This document shows, piece by piece, positions 18,606 through 27,888 of a stretch of DNA of 58,177 nucleotides. How positions within the stretch are numbered: position 1 is the first letter of the stretch; each line of letters opens with the position of its first letter. The notes beneath the pieces were generated by a model, which did not search any database, was not told where the DNA came from, and saw nothing but the letters and a program-made list of their open reading frames with translations. The stretch spans positions 1 to 58,177 of the forward strand of contig URRP01000008.1 in the NCBI GenBank assembly GCA_900550375.1, in the 5' to 3' direction. The position numbers and the translations under genes were made by a program. This DNA is from an uncultured Alistipes sp. Its GTDB lineage: Bacteria; Bacteroidota; Bacteroidia; Bacteroidales; Rikenellaceae.

Positions 18606-19616
18606 ATGCGTCGCAATATCCTCACCGCTCTCTTCGTCGCCGTCGTTCTGCTTGCAGGTGCCGGTATCTACCTTCGCAACGGGTTTTACGGAAATTGCGT
18701 GCCCGAACAGCGATCGCTCTATGTGCGGACGGGATCGGATTATCGGACGCTCGAAGATTCGCTGAAATCCGCGATCGGGCACCTCTCCTTCTTCCGGTTT
18801 TACGCCCGCCACATCGAACTCGACCGTTCGCTCAAACCGGGACATTACGTATTGGAAAAAGGGATGAACGTCGTACAGGTAGCCCGAATGTTGAAACTGG
18901 GGTTGCAGACACCGGTGCGGGTGACGATCAACAACGTTCGCACATCCGCACAGCTGGCCGGCAAACTGGCGCGGCAGATCGAGGCGGACTCGACGGCCAT
19001 CGCCAGCGCACTGACCGACCCCGAGACGGCTCGCAAAGCGGGATTCGATTCGGTAACGCTATTTTCGATGTTCATTCCCGATACCTATGAATTCTATTGG
19101 ACGGTCTCACCCGCGCAGTTCATCGAGCGTATGCAGCGCGAATACGACCGTTACTGGACACCGCAGCGCGACGCCAAACGCCAACGCAGCGGATTGTCGC
19201 GTCTCGAGGTGATGACCCTCGCCTCGATCGTCTACGAAGAGACCCGTCAGAGTGCCGAAATGCCCCGCATCGCGGGCGTCTATATCAACCGGCTGCGCAA
19301 AGGCTGGCCCCTGCAAGCCGATCCTACGGTCAAATACGCCATGCAGGATTTCGGATTGCGGCGCATCCTGCACAAACACCTGAACTATCCGTCGCCCTAC
19401 AACACCTATATGAATAAGGGGTTACCGCCATCGCCGATCTGTATGCCGGGACACAACGCCATCGACGCCGTGCTCGATTTCGAACAACACGACTACATGT
19501 TCTTCTGCGCACGGCCCTCCTTCGACGGCTACCACAATTTCGCCCGCACGCTCCGCGAACACAACGCCAACGCCCGTGCCTACTCCGCAGAGCTGAATCG
19601 GCGAAAGATCAAGTAA
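18606..19616 (+). CDS. mltG: Endolytic murein transglycosylase MltG (YceG family)
   Basis: A 336-aa inner-membrane lytic transglycosylase that cleaves nascent glycan strands and influences their length. The N-terminal transmembrane anchor is at ~4-25 (ILTALFVAVVLLAGAGIYL); the YceG domain carries 'FSMFIPDTYEFYW', the catalytic-region 'LASIVYEETRQ', then 'VYINRLRKGWPLQADPTVKYA', 'SPYNTY' and 'GLPPSPICMPG'. Where most relatives read IVEKET or IVEEET, this one has IVYEET, so the first acidic position is Tyr; which Glu is catalytic here should be checked. Start ATG at 18606 lies 18 bp after TATCTTTG; the frame is open upstream to 18501 but that is promoter and repeat DNA. Confidence 0.94.
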   Translation: MRRNILTALFVAVVLLAGAGIYLRNGFYGNCVPEQRSLYVRTGSDYRTLEDSLKSAIGHLSFFRFYARHIELDRSLKPGHYVLEKGMNVVQVARMLKLGLQTPVRVTINNVRTSAQLAGKLARQIEADSTAIASALTDPETARKAGFDSVTLFSMFIPDTYEFYWTVSPAQFIERMQREYDRYWTPQRDAKRQRSGLSRLEVMTLASIVYEETRQSAEMPRIAGVYINRLRKGWPLQADPTVKYAMQDFGLRRILHKHLNYPSPYNTYMNKGLPPSPICMPGHNAIDAVLDFEQHDYMFFCARPSFDGYHNFARTLREHNANARAYSAELNRRKIK

Positions 19617-19771
19617 TACGGAACTTCCGGCGCCGCAACGTTTGGAGCGTCGCCATTCGGACACCCGCGCCGAAAAACCGATTCGATCGTACGACCCGAA
19701 CCGCAAGAGAGCGGGAAAGAGAACAATTCAAAAATAAAATCGTATCTTTGGCTTCGCCTTAGATACTGTGT

Positions 19772-19825
19772 CTCGGCATAATCAAACGAAACGTTTGCTT
19801 CTGCGCTCGACTTTTCGTATCTTTG
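19772..19825 (+). promoter_or_regulatory. Promoter of the Sua5/YrdC gene within a hairpin-repeat copy
   Basis: CTCGGCA (19772-19778), hairpin CAAACG aaa CGTTTG (19783-19797), TGCGCTCGACTT, then TATCTTTG at 19818-19825; TTTG 19794-19797 is 20 bp upstream of it. A second TATCTTTG at 19743-19750 may be an additional start. The rest of 19617-19771 shows no gene. Confidence 0.8.
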
Positions 19826-19832
19826 TCACCGT

Positions 19833-20435
19833 ATGATTCTGCGCATCTATCCTCAAAATCCCGCCGAGCGGGAGGTACAGCGCGTCGTCGATGCCTTGGA
19901 GCGCGACGGCGTGATCGTCTACCCCACCGACTCGGTCTACGCCTACGGCTGTTCGCTCCGTTCGGCACGCGGTCTGGAGCGGCTCAAACAGCTCAGCGGC
20001 AAACAGACCTCCGACCTGAGCATCATCTGCGACGGCATCTCTCTGGCGGCGGAGTATTGCAGGGTAGACAACGCCACGTTCAAAATCCTCAAACGCAATC
20101 TGCCGGGTGCGATCACGTTCCTGCTCAACGCATCGTCGCGAATGCCCGACAAGGCGTTGCAGCGCCGTAAAACGATCGGCGTGCGTGTCCCCGACAATAC
20201 GATACCGCGGGCGATCGTCGAACGGCTGGGCTGTCCGCTTATCACCGCATCGCTCAAGAGCGACGACGAGGTGACCGAGTACATGACCGATCCCGAACTG
20301 ATCCACGAACGTTACGGCCGCGAAGTGGCGCTGGTCGTGGACGGAGGCTGCGGCTCACTCGTGCCCACGACGGTCGTCGATCTCACGCAGGAGGAGCCCG
20401 AAATCGTGAGGCAGGGCGCAGCGGAACTCAATTGA
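19833..20435 (+). CDS. L-threonylcarbamoyladenylate synthase family protein (Sua5/YciO/YrdC)
   Basis: A 200-aa YrdC-fold protein with the KxR/SxN-type features: 'GVIVYPTDSVYAYGCSL', 'KQTSDLSIIC', 'PGAITFLLNA', 'RKTIGVRVPDN' and 'PLITASLKSDDE'. Members condense threonine, bicarbonate and ATP to TC-AMP for tRNA t6A37. The sequence is closer to the YciO-like branch than to long Sua5 (no C-terminal Sua5 domain), so t6A activity is likely but not certain. ATG at 19833, 7 bp after TATCTTTG: a nearly leaderless transcript. Confidence 0.88.
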   Translation: MILRIYPQNPAEREVQRVVDALERDGVIVYPTDSVYAYGCSLRSARGLERLKQLSGKQTSDLSIICDGISLAAEYCRVDNATFKILKRNLPGAITFLLNASSRMPDKALQRRKTIGVRVPDNTIPRAIVERLGCPLITASLKSDDEVTEYMTDPELIHERYGREVALVVDGGCGSLVPTTVVDLTQEEPEIVRQGAAELN

Positions 20436-20462
20436 CAAACCAATGTTACTATCGACTGCAAT

Positions 20463-20993
20463 ATGAACCAGACGAATTTTTGGAACGACGCCGCGAAGTA
20501 CGGCGCGATCATCGGCGGCATTTCGGCCGCCTGCTCGTTGCTGAGCGACGCCACAGGATTAGGGGTCTTCGGACTCATCGGGTTCGCCGTCTACATCTGG
20601 CTGCTCGTCTACTACACCCGTAAGCGGGCGACGTATTTTTCGACGCCCAAAGCCGAGTACGGCTATGGCAAACGGCTGGGATTCATCGTCGCCATGGCGC
20701 TCTTCGTGGGCATCATCAATGCCGCCTACACGATATTGGCCAGCCGCATCCTCTTCACGGCCAAATACGCCGCCGTCTACGAACAGATGTTCGCAATCTT
20801 TGCGAAAACGGGGTTATATACGAACGAAATGATCGTCCGAATGACGCAGATGGTGCAATCGCCTCTGTGGATCACCGCCTCGGCCATCCTCGGCCAGCTC
20901 ATCCTCGGGCTGCTGTTCGGTCTGGTGCTCGCCGCCATCGCACAGCCGCGGCAGCAGGCAGACAACCGTCCGACAAACCACACGGAGGAGTAA
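20463..20993 (+). CDS. DUF4199 membrane protein
   Basis: A 176-aa integral membrane protein with about four hydrophobic helices (~13-35, 40-52, 70-95, 133-158), matching DUF4199, a Bacteroidota family of unknown function. The C-terminal tail is polar (QPRQQADNRPTNHTEE). It ends 4 bp before the GT2 gene; this pairing recurs in Bacteroidales, suggesting an envelope-linked role with the glycosyltransferase. Confidence 0.85.
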   Translation: MNQTNFWNDAAKYGAIIGGISAACSLLSDATGLGVFGLIGFAVYIWLLVYYTRKRATYFSTPKAEYGYGKRLGFIVAMALFVGIINAAYTILASRILFTAKYAAVYEQMFAIFAKTGLYTNEMIVRMTQMVQSPLWITASAILGQLILGLLFGLVLAAIAQPRQQADNRPTNHTEE

Positions 20994-20997
20994 GCGG

Positions 20998-21960
20998 ATG
21001 AAAAAACGACTCGACATCTCGGTGGTCGTACCACTTTACAACGAGGAGGAATCGCTTCCCGAACTGACGGCTTGGATCGACCGCGTAGCACATGAAAACG
21101 ATCTCTCGTACGAACTGATCCTCGTCGACGACGGTTCGACCGACGATTCATGGGAGACGATCGAACGTCTCGAAGAACAATATCCCGCCCTGCGGGCGAT
21201 CGGCTTCGCCCGCAACTACGGCAAATCGGCTGCGCTTTACTGCGGATTCGCGGCCGCCGAAGGAGAGGTGGTCTTCACGATGGACGCCGATCTGCAGGAT
21301 TCGCCCGACGAAATCCCCGACATGCGCCGGATGATCGTCGAGGAGGGGTACGATATGGTTTCGGGATGGAAGCAGAAACGCCGCGACCCGATCGGCAAAC
21401 GCTGGCCCAGCAAATTCTTCAACTGGACGGCGCGCACCGTTTCGGGAATCAAACTCCATGATTTCAACTGCGGACTGAAGGCCTACCGCCGCAAGGTGGT
21501 CAAGGCGATCGAAGTCTACGGCGAGATGCACCGCTACATCCCCATTCTCGCGAAAGAGGCGGGGTTCCACCGCATCGGCGAGAAGACGGTCTGCCACCGA
21601 GCACGCAAATACGGCAGCTCGAAATTCGGCATGGAGCGGATGATCAAGGGCTATCTGGACCTGATAACGGTTTCGTTCCTCTCGCGCTTCGGCCGTTCGC
21701 CGATGTATTTTTTCGGCGGGCTGGGAACGATCATGTTCCTGCTGGGCGGTTTTTCGACGATCTGGATCATCGCCGCCAAACTCTACAAGCAGGCGCACGA
21801 CCTGCCGCTGCGGGCCGTCACCGACCAGCCGCTCTTCTACCTCTCGATGCTGCTGGTCGTTCTCGGCGTGCAGTTCTTCCTCGCCGGTTTTCTGGGCGAG
21901 CTGATCGACCGCAACGCCTCCGACCGCAATAAATATCTGATCGAAAGAACAATCCGATAA
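20998..21960 (+). CDS. Family 2 glycosyltransferase, polyprenyl-phosphate type (GtrB/DPMS-like)
   Basis: A 320-aa membrane glycosyltransferase. The GT-A domain has 'VVPLYNEEESL', 'ILVDDGSTDDS', the DxD-type 'FTMDADLQDSPDEIP' and 'FNCGLKAYRRKV'; two C-terminal transmembrane helices follow (~238-262 and 275-300) before a cytoplasmic tail. This layout transfers a sugar from a nucleotide donor to undecaprenyl phosphate on the inner face of the membrane. Donor sugar unknown. It lies between DUF4199 and DUF4293 membrane proteins, spaced 4 and 11 bp, probably one operon. Confidence 0.93.
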   Translation: MKKRLDISVVVPLYNEEESLPELTAWIDRVAHENDLSYELILVDDGSTDDSWETIERLEEQYPALRAIGFARNYGKSAALYCGFAAAEGEVVFTMDADLQDSPDEIPDMRRMIVEEGYDMVSGWKQKRRDPIGKRWPSKFFNWTARTVSGIKLHDFNCGLKAYRRKVVKAIEVYGEMHRYIPILAKEAGFHRIGEKTVCHRARKYGSSKFGMERMIKGYLDLITVSFLSRFGRSPMYFFGGLGTIMFLLGGFSTIWIIAAKLYKQAHDLPLRAVTDQPLFYLSMLLVVLGVQFFLAGFLGELIDRNASDRNKYLIERTIR

Positions 21961-21971
21961 ACCGCTGATTT

Positions 21972-22436
21972 ATGATACAACGTATTCAAACCCTCTATCT
22001 GCTCTTCGCCGCAGCATTGGTCGCCTGCGCCGCATTTCTGCCGTTAGCTTCATTCGCAAGCGGCGGCGAAGAGTTCTCGCTTTACGCCTTCGGGCTGCAA
22101 ACGGCCGATGGCGAAACGGTACAGTCTACCCTCTACATGGGCATTCTGCTGATGCTGGCACTGGCGCTGCCCCTCGTGACGATCTTCCTGTTCAAGCGCC
22201 GTATGCTGCAATTCCGACTCGGCGTCGTGGAGATGATTCTGCTGCTGGGAGCACAGATCATGATGGGACTCTATTATTTTCTGAGCTACCGCGTTTTCGC
22301 ATCGTTCGAGTTCCACGTCCAGAGCGTTAAAATTCCGTTGATTCTGCCACTCATTGCGATGATTTTCGTCTATCTGGCCGTCCGCGCTATTTTTCGGGAC
22401 GAACTGACGATCCGTTCGATGAACCGGATCCGTTAA
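21972..22436 (+). CDS. DUF4293 membrane protein
   Basis: A 154-aa four-helix membrane protein matching DUF4293 (MIQRIQTLYLLFAAALVACAAFLPLA N-terminus; C-terminal AVRAIFRDELTIRSMNRIR), a Bacteroidota family of unknown function. Last gene of the Sua5-DUF4199-GT2-DUF4293 run, followed by a strong terminator 20 bp downstream. Confidence 0.9.
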   Translation: MIQRIQTLYLLFAAALVACAAFLPLASFASGGEEFSLYAFGLQTADGETVQSTLYMGILLMLALALPLVTIFLFKRRMLQFRLGVVEMILLLGAQIMMGLYYFLSYRVFASFEFHVQSVKIPLILPLIAMIFVYLAVRAIFRDELTIRSMNRIR

Positions 22437-22456
22437 AAAAACTCCAATAATCTGAT

Positions 22457-22494
22457 ATGCCGGTCTGTCGAAATGACAGACCGGCATCTATTTT
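22457..22494 (+). terminator. Terminator after the DUF4293 gene
   Basis: A 13-bp perfect stem (22457-22469 / 22475-22487, loop GAAAT) followed by CTATTTT. Confidence 0.85.
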
Positions 22495-22590
22495 GCCGTT
22501 CTTGCTTATAAAAAAGAGCAAACCATTCAGAAATCGACAAAAAACATTACACTTTTTCATCCTTTCGGTTAAAAATATATCGATTTTTAA

Positions 22591-22621
22591 TTGGTCATTC
22601 CAAGAAAAGGTCATAACTTTG
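22591..22621 (+). promoter_or_regulatory. Promoter of the nuclease/lipoprotein locus
   Basis: TAACTTTG at 22614-22621 with TTGG (22591-22594) 19 bp upstream. The leader is about 65 nt to the ATG at 22692, AT-rich. Confidence 0.6.
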
Positions 22622-22691
22622 AGTGAAAATCCACATAATGAAAGGAGTATATAAAACGCAATATCATATTCACACTAAATTCAATTTTATT

Positions 22692-25600
22692 ATGAAGCAA
22701 CTAAATTTGTGGAAGACATTGTTTTACACGATGCTGACGATCGCTGCGGCGGCGTTTACGGCGTGTGTGGACGACGATGTCGACAAACAGGCTCCCTCGC
22801 TGGAGTTATCGGAAGAGGCCGTCGCCTTTACCGGAACGGCCACCGAAGATGCGACCGTTACGGTGAAGAGCAATCGCCAGTGGACGGTAGCCTACGAAGA
22901 CGAAGAGACCCAAAAGGAGTGGATGTACTTCAAAGTTTCAGGCAACGAGGTTTCTTCGGGTATCTATAACGGCGACGGTACGGTCAAGATCACCGTCGGA
23001 GAATCGGCGCAGCCCCACATGGGACGTCTGGTTTTCACGCTGAGCAACAGCTACGGCGAACTTTACCGGAAATACCTGACTGTTACGCAGGGCAACTATG
23101 TTCCCCCGACGGTCGGCGCCGTCGGCAAGCTGGTCGAGTACATATTGGGCGACAGCCGTCTGAGCGGCGCCGTCGGTTCGGACAACGCCCTGCCGCTCCA
23201 GTACAGCGAGGCGACGATCGAGGCCGTGATTCTGGCCAACGACGCGGCGGGCAACAACAACCGCAAGCTCTACGTGGGCGACAACAACGGACTCGAAAAG
23301 TCGGCTATCGTACTCTACAGTGCCGACTTCGCCATGGCGAACGATCCGGCGACGAAATATCCCGCAGGCCGGAAGGTCACGCTCAACCTCGAAAACGCGA
23401 ACTACTACGCGTTCAACAACGTGCGTCAGTTGACCGATGTCGTCGTCACCGTCAGTGAAGATAAGGTCGATTTGGTGATTCCCTCGCTTTCGGTCGAGAA
23501 GTTCAACACGGGCAACTATCAGGCACAGTATGTGAAACTGAACAACATGAAGCCTCAGTCGTCGTGGGTCGGCAAGAGCTGGACGGTCGAAAGTGCGTCC
23601 CAGTCGGTCGCTCTCAACGATGCCGCAGGCAAGACGTTGACCGTCTATATGAATCAGGGACGCTACGCCACCGGATTCGCCGATATGTACATCGCCGATA
23701 AGACCGGTACGATCTACGGCGTGGCCGAAACCTACCGCGAGAATGCACAGCTCATCCCCACCAAGAAGGCCGATATCGAAGCCTTAAGCGACGGGGGGGG
23801 GCCGGGTCCCGATCCCGAGCCCGGCGACGCCATCTACTATGAGTCCTTCGGTACCGCCGACGTCTCGGCCAAACCGCTTATCTCCGACTACACCGGTTGG
23901 GCTAAAACAGGCCCGGGTTCCGGCGACGTAACCTATACCGGCGAAGGCAATATGTCCATTCGCAAATCGGGTAAGCTCAGCGCCGGTTACGAAGGTGCAT
24001 CGGGCGTCAACAAGGCATTCTTCGGAACGCAGAACCCCGCCCTGATCATCAATAAGATCAAGCTCGACAACGCACAGGATCTGCAACTTACCTTCGGCGC
24101 ACAATATTCGAAAACAATCGATTTCGACAAGCAGGAATATGACAACGTATTCAAGCCCGAGTTGTTCCACCTCTCGCTGAGTGCCGACGGCACCAACTGG
24201 ACGGCCGTGAATTTCACCTATGAGCAGGCCGATCCGTATTGGGTATTCGCCACATCGAAGTTCAAACTGAAGAATAAGGCTACCTACCTCTATGTGAAGT
24301 ATGCAGTAGACGAGGCTTCCGTATTCGCTATCGACGACGTAAGGCTCACCACCGGCAGCGGCGGCACCGAAATCGATCTGGGCGGCGGCGACGAACCCGG
24401 TCCCGACCCCGGCGACGTGATTTACAACGAGACCTGCGGCACGGCAGACGTATCGGCCAAACCGCTTGTCGCCGACTATACGGGCTGGACCAAAACAGGT
24501 TCGGGCAGCAGCGAGGTAACTTATACCGGCACGGGCAATGTGTCGGTACGCAAATCAGGGAAACTCAGCGCCGGTTACAAAGATGCATCGGGCGTCAACA
24601 AAGTCTTTTTCGGTACGAACTCGCCGATCTTCTATATCAATAAGATCACGATCGGCACCGTTCAGGACCTGAAACTTACCTTCGGTGCACAATACTCGAA
24701 GACGATCGATTACGCTGCCAGAATCTACGACAACGTATTCAAGCCCGAATTGTTCCACCTCTCGCTGAGCGCCGACGGCACCAACTGGGTGCCCGTCGAA
24801 TATTCGACCACGCAGGCCGACCAATATTGGGTGTTCGCCACCTCGCAATTCAAGCTGAAGCAGGCCTCGAACTACCTCTATGTGAAATTCGTTGTCGACG
24901 AAGCGTCGGTATTCGCCATCGACGACATGACCCTTTCGACCGGTCAGGGCGGTACGGAGATCGATCTGGGCGGTACGCCCTCCACCGAACCGACGCTGAG
25001 CGTCAATCCGACCTCGCTGTCGTTCACGGCAACCGACGCTGCCAAGACCATCACCGCTACCCCGACGAACGCTTCGGGATATGCCGTAGGCGCAACCTCG
25101 TCGGATGCGGCCAACTTCCCGGTCTCCGTTTCGGGCAACACCGTCACGGTGACGCCGACGGCAAACACCGGTGCTGCACGTAACGCCACGATCACCGTCT
25201 ACCTGACCAACGACGGCGGCGCGACGAAAGTCGCTTCGCAGTCCGTCGCTGTCACGCAGGCAGCAGCCGGCGGCGAACCCTCCGACCCGTCGCACATCGT
25301 GCTCGATTTCTCGCGCGGCATCGATATGGCCACTCCGGCGTTCCCTTATCACGACAAGGAGGACAGCTCGTCTGCAACGGAAGGAACCTATACCATCGAC
25401 GGCTATACCTACAAGATGAAGGCGAGCAGCGACGGCAAGTTCTACTGGTTCTACAACAACTACACCGCCGGTTCCGAATACAAAGCATTCTTCATCGGCA
25501 AGATCGGAGCCTATATCGAACTGCCCGCCATCAGCGGCAAAGCGCTGACCAAGGTCATTCTGACCGGCGCCAGCGGTGCATCGGGCACCAGCGAAGCTTC

Positions 25601-26594
25601 CGTCACAGATACGAACGGAGCGGACATCGTGGGCGGTCTGACGCAGGTTGTCGGAAAGGTCGTGGCAACGTATGAACTGAGCGGTACGGCAGCCAACACC
25701 TCGTACCGGATCACGATCACCAAGGGCAGCTGCCAGTTCTCTAAGATCGAACTCTTCTATGGCGGCGGCAGCACGCCGGCCGAGCCTACGCTGAGCGTCA
25801 ACCCGACCTCGCTGTCGTTCACGGCGACCGATGCGGCAAAAACCATCACCGCTACTCCGACGAACGCTTCGGGATATGCCGTAGGCGCAACCTCGTCGGA
25901 TGCGGCCAACTTCCCGGTCTCCGTTTCAGGCAACACCGTCACGGTGACGCCGACGGCAAACACCGGTGCCGCACGTAACGCCACGATCTCGGTTTATCTG
26001 ACCAACGACAGCGGCGCGACCAAAGTTGCGACGCAGACGGTTCCCGTCTCGCAGGCAGCTGCAGGTCAGCCGTCCGGCGATACGTACGACAAGATTACGA
26101 AAGTCGCAGACATCGTGAACGGCATGACCGGATTTATCGGTTGTGAACCCGGCGGGACATACGGCCTCCAACTGGTCACAGGTTTCGCGGTATACGGACA
26201 GGGATTCACCGCTCCATACACCTATGACAATACGGCAAAGACGCTGACGCTGGCAAGTGGCGATTACACAGCCATCGATTTCACGTTCGAGTCCGTTACG
26301 GGTGGATTCAACATCAAACAAGGTGACAAATACCTGATCGGTACGGGTATTATCGATAACAACAAGCCCAAGCAGGGACTCGTTCTGGCCGATGCTCCCG
26401 CACAACCTTGGACATTCACCGAAGATGCAAGCGGTGTGATCGCCACGACAAGCGCTTCGGGGACGGTCGAAGGACAGGCATTCGACTACCCTGCCATCTA
26501 CATGATGTGCGCAAATAGTGCTACCAGTCGATTCCTTCGTCCTTATGTACAGGCGTCCTACGGAAAAGGCTTCTGCTTCTTCAAGAAAAATTAA
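22692..26594 (+). CDS. Large surface lipoprotein: BACON, DUF5689, repeated choice-of-anchor J and Ig-like domains
   Basis: A 1300-aa lipoprotein (lipobox AAFTAC after a hydrophobic signal; charged VDDDVDKQ follows, consistent with surface export). Domains in order: BACON-like (~31-130), DUF5689 nucleic-acid-binding OB-like region (~132-365), Gly/Pro/Asp linker (GGGPGPDPEPGD), two near-identical choice-of-anchor J beta-sandwiches (~379-563 and 576-757), Ig/BACON-like repeat 1 (~767-858), a third beta-sandwich (~869-1026), Ig repeat 2 (~1032-1123), and a C-terminal ~175-residue domain. First gene of a one-strand locus with two nucleases and a TonB receptor, so a ligand-capture role is likely. 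A G9 tract in the linker could switch it off. Start at 22692, where the signal peptide begins. Confidence 0.85.
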   Translation: MKQLNLWKTLFYTMLTIAAAAFTACVDDDVDKQAPSLELSEEAVAFTGTATEDATVTVKSNRQWTVAYEDEETQKEWMYFKVSGNEVSSGIYNGDGTVKITVGESAQPHMGRLVFTLSNSYGELYRKYLTVTQGNYVPPTVGAVGKLVEYILGDSRLSGAVGSDNALPLQYSEATIEAVILANDAAGNNNRKLYVGDNNGLEKSAIVLYSADFAMANDPATKYPAGRKVTLNLENANYYAFNNVRQLTDVVVTVSEDKVDLVIPSLSVEKFNTGNYQAQYVKLNNMKPQSSWVGKSWTVESASQSVALNDAAGKTLTVYMNQGRYATGFADMYIADKTGTIYGVAETYRENAQLIPTKKADIEALSDGGGPGPDPEPGDAIYYESFGTADVSAKPLISDYTGWAKTGPGSGDVTYTGEGNMSIRKSGKLSAGYEGASGVNKAFFGTQNPALIINKIKLDNAQDLQLTFGAQYSKTIDFDKQEYDNVFKPELFHLSLSADGTNWTAVNFTYEQADPYWVFATSKFKLKNKATYLYVKYAVDEASVFAIDDVRLTTGSGGTEIDLGGGDEPGPDPGDVIYNETCGTADVSAKPLVADYTGWTKTGSGSSEVTYTGTGNVSVRKSGKLSAGYKDASGVNKVFFGTNSPIFYINKITIGTVQDLKLTFGAQYSKTIDYAARIYDNVFKPELFHLSLSADGTNWVPVEYSTTQADQYWVFATSQFKLKQASNYLYVKFVVDEASVFAIDDMTLSTGQGGTEIDLGGTPSTEPTLSVNPTSLSFTATDAAKTITATPTNASGYAVGATSSDAANFPVSVSGNTVTVTPTANTGAARNATITVYLTNDGGATKVASQSVAVTQAAAGGEPSDPSHIVLDFSRGIDMATPAFPYHDKEDSSSATEGTYTIDGYTYKMKASSDGKFYWFYNNYTAGSEYKAFFIGKIGAYIELPAISGKALTKVILTGASGASGTSEASVTDTNGADIVGGLTQVVGKVVATYELSGTAANTSYRITITKGSCQFSKIELFYGGGSTPAEPTLSVNPTSLSFTATDAAKTITATPTNASGYAVGATSSDAANFPVSVSGNTVTVTPTANTGAARNATISVYLTNDSGATKVATQTVPVSQAAAGQPSGDTYDKITKVADIVNGMTGFIGCEPGGTYGLQLVTGFAVYGQGFTAPYTYDNTAKTLTLASGDYTAIDFTFESVTGGFNIKQGDKYLIGTGIIDNNKPKQGLVLADAPAQPWTFTEDASGVIATTSASGTVEGQAFDYPAIYMMCANSATSRFLRPYVQASYGKGFCFFKKN
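23793..23801 (+). repeat. G9 tract in the lipoprotein linker
   Basis: Nine G encoding Gly-Gly-Gly at ~residue 368, at the first domain boundary. It is in frame as sequenced; gain or loss of one G would truncate the protein after DUF5689. Confidence 0.75.
23821..24975 (+). repeat. Intragenic tandem duplication, choice-of-anchor J unit
   Basis: Two ~570-bp units (about 23821-24390 and 24411-24975) encode the same order of motifs, e.g. GTADVSAKPL ... DYTGW and FKPELFHLSLSADGTNW, differing mainly at scattered codons. Confidence 0.85.
24990..26060 (+). repeat. Intragenic duplication, Ig-like unit
   Basis: About 276 bp at 24990-25265 recurs at 25785-26060, an offset of 795 bp. By eye most positions are identical, with long exact stretches (around 25069-25122 and 25864-25917). 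Both encode the PTLSVNPTSLSFTATDAAKT domain. Confidence 0.85.
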
Positions 26595-26604
26595 GTTGAC
26601 AAAG

Positions 26605-26636
26605 ATCGCCGGCGGGAATCGCCGCCGGCGATTTAT
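26605..26636 (+). terminator. Inter-gene hairpin, possible attenuator
   Basis: ATCGCCGGCGG (26605-26615) / CCGCCGGCGAT (26622-26632) then TTTA. It lies between the large lipoprotein and nuclease genes and might reduce downstream expression. Confidence 0.55.
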
Positions 26637-26647
26637 ATCCATTTCGA

Positions 26648-27877
26648 ATGACTATACAGACACATCCCCTCCGGCAGTGGTTCCGGCTCGCACTCGCAGC
26701 CGTCGCGGCTTTTTTCATGGCCTGCGGCGACAGTGACGGCGATGCGGCGACAGCTCGTGTGGAGTCGTGCGAACTCGAACGGTCGTCGGTCATCAGCGGT
26801 TTGATCGCAAGCGGCGAGGAGACCGCTTCGCTGCGCGTGATTATCGAGGTCTCCGGCAGCGGGCAGTTGGGCTATACCGCCACGATCACCAGCGGCGACT
26901 GGCTCTCGCTGAGCGTTCGCGACTTTACGGCGGCAGGGCGGCAGCGGCAAGGTACGGTCGACAGCGGCGAAAACCTGCTGTTCCTTTACTATAAGGCCAA
27001 CTCCTCGACGCAGAGCCGCATCGCGACCTTCACGATCGCCTTCGACGACGGCTCGGCGCCCTACGAGTTCGAATTGACGCAGCTGGCGCCCAACGCCACC
27101 GACAATCCCTACGACACGACGAAGCAATGGCCCGAACTGCCTGCCGACAAGACGGATGCGAATTACATCTATGCGACCCATTATGCCAAGATGAATCTGA
27201 AGACCGCCCGCAACTACTCGCTCTGTTTCGACAAGAAGCTGCGCGTGGCGCATTGGGTGGCCTATCCGCTGCACGCCTCGTACATCGGATCGCTGGGCCG
27301 CAGCGACGCATGGGCTCCCGACCCGAAGATTCCGCAGCAATATCAGGCGGCACTCTGGCTGGGCGGTTATCAGAACGGCTATGTCTACAATCGCGGCCAT
27401 CAGATTCCGTCGGCAGACCGCACGAGCGTCGAGGAGATGAACAAACAGACGTTCTACGCTTCGAACATGACGCCGCAGCTTGCACAGTTCAATCAGAATA
27501 TGTGGGCGGCGCTCGAATCGAAAGTACGCACGTACATTTGCTCCGATACGCTCTATGTCGTCACAGGATGTTATTTCGAGAATCTCGACGAATCGACAAA
27601 AGACAAGTCGGGAAATGTCTGTCCGATTCCCACGAACTACTTCAAGGTGCTGCTGCGCACGCGTAACGGCTCGCTGGGCAAAAAGATCGCCGACTGCAAG
27701 GCTTCGGAATTGAAAGCCATCGGTTTCTGGACGGCGAACAAGAGCGGACAGCAGCTCGACGGCAAACTTTGCAAAAGTGTGGCGGAGATCGAAGAACTGA
27801 CGCATTTCACGTTCTTCCCGGATGTGGACGCCTCGGTCAAGGCACAGAATACTCCCGCAGACTGGGGGCTTAAATAA
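26648..27877 (+). CDS. Secreted DNA/RNA non-specific endonuclease lipoprotein
   Basis: A 409-aa lipoprotein (lipobox FFMAC, Cys26). A BACON/Ig-like domain at ~36-135 is followed by a betabetaalpha-metal nuclease (~160-409). The catalytic motif is YNRGHQIPSADR with the general-base His251, followed by the metal-binding Asn in 'ASNMTPQLAQFNQNMW'. Most relatives read DRGH; Asn replaces the Asp here. Such enzymes cut single- and double-stranded DNA and RNA outside the cell. It lies 53 bp after the large lipoprotein gene, 11 bp before the EEP enzyme, and on the same strand as a TonB receptor: nutrient nuclease is more likely than toxin. Confidence 0.9.
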   Translation: MTIQTHPLRQWFRLALAAVAAFFMACGDSDGDAATARVESCELERSSVISGLIASGEETASLRVIIEVSGSGQLGYTATITSGDWLSLSVRDFTAAGRQRQGTVDSGENLLFLYYKANSSTQSRIATFTIAFDDGSAPYEFELTQLAPNATDNPYDTTKQWPELPADKTDANYIYATHYAKMNLKTARNYSLCFDKKLRVAHWVAYPLHASYIGSLGRSDAWAPDPKIPQQYQAALWLGGYQNGYVYNRGHQIPSADRTSVEEMNKQTFYASNMTPQLAQFNQNMWAALESKVRTYICSDTLYVVTGCYFENLDESTKDKSGNVCPIPTNYFKVLLRTRNGSLGKKIADCKASELKAIGFWTANKSGQQLDGKLCKSVAEIEELTHFTFFPDVDASVKAQNTPADWGLK

Positions 27878-27888
27878 CAATTCGAATC

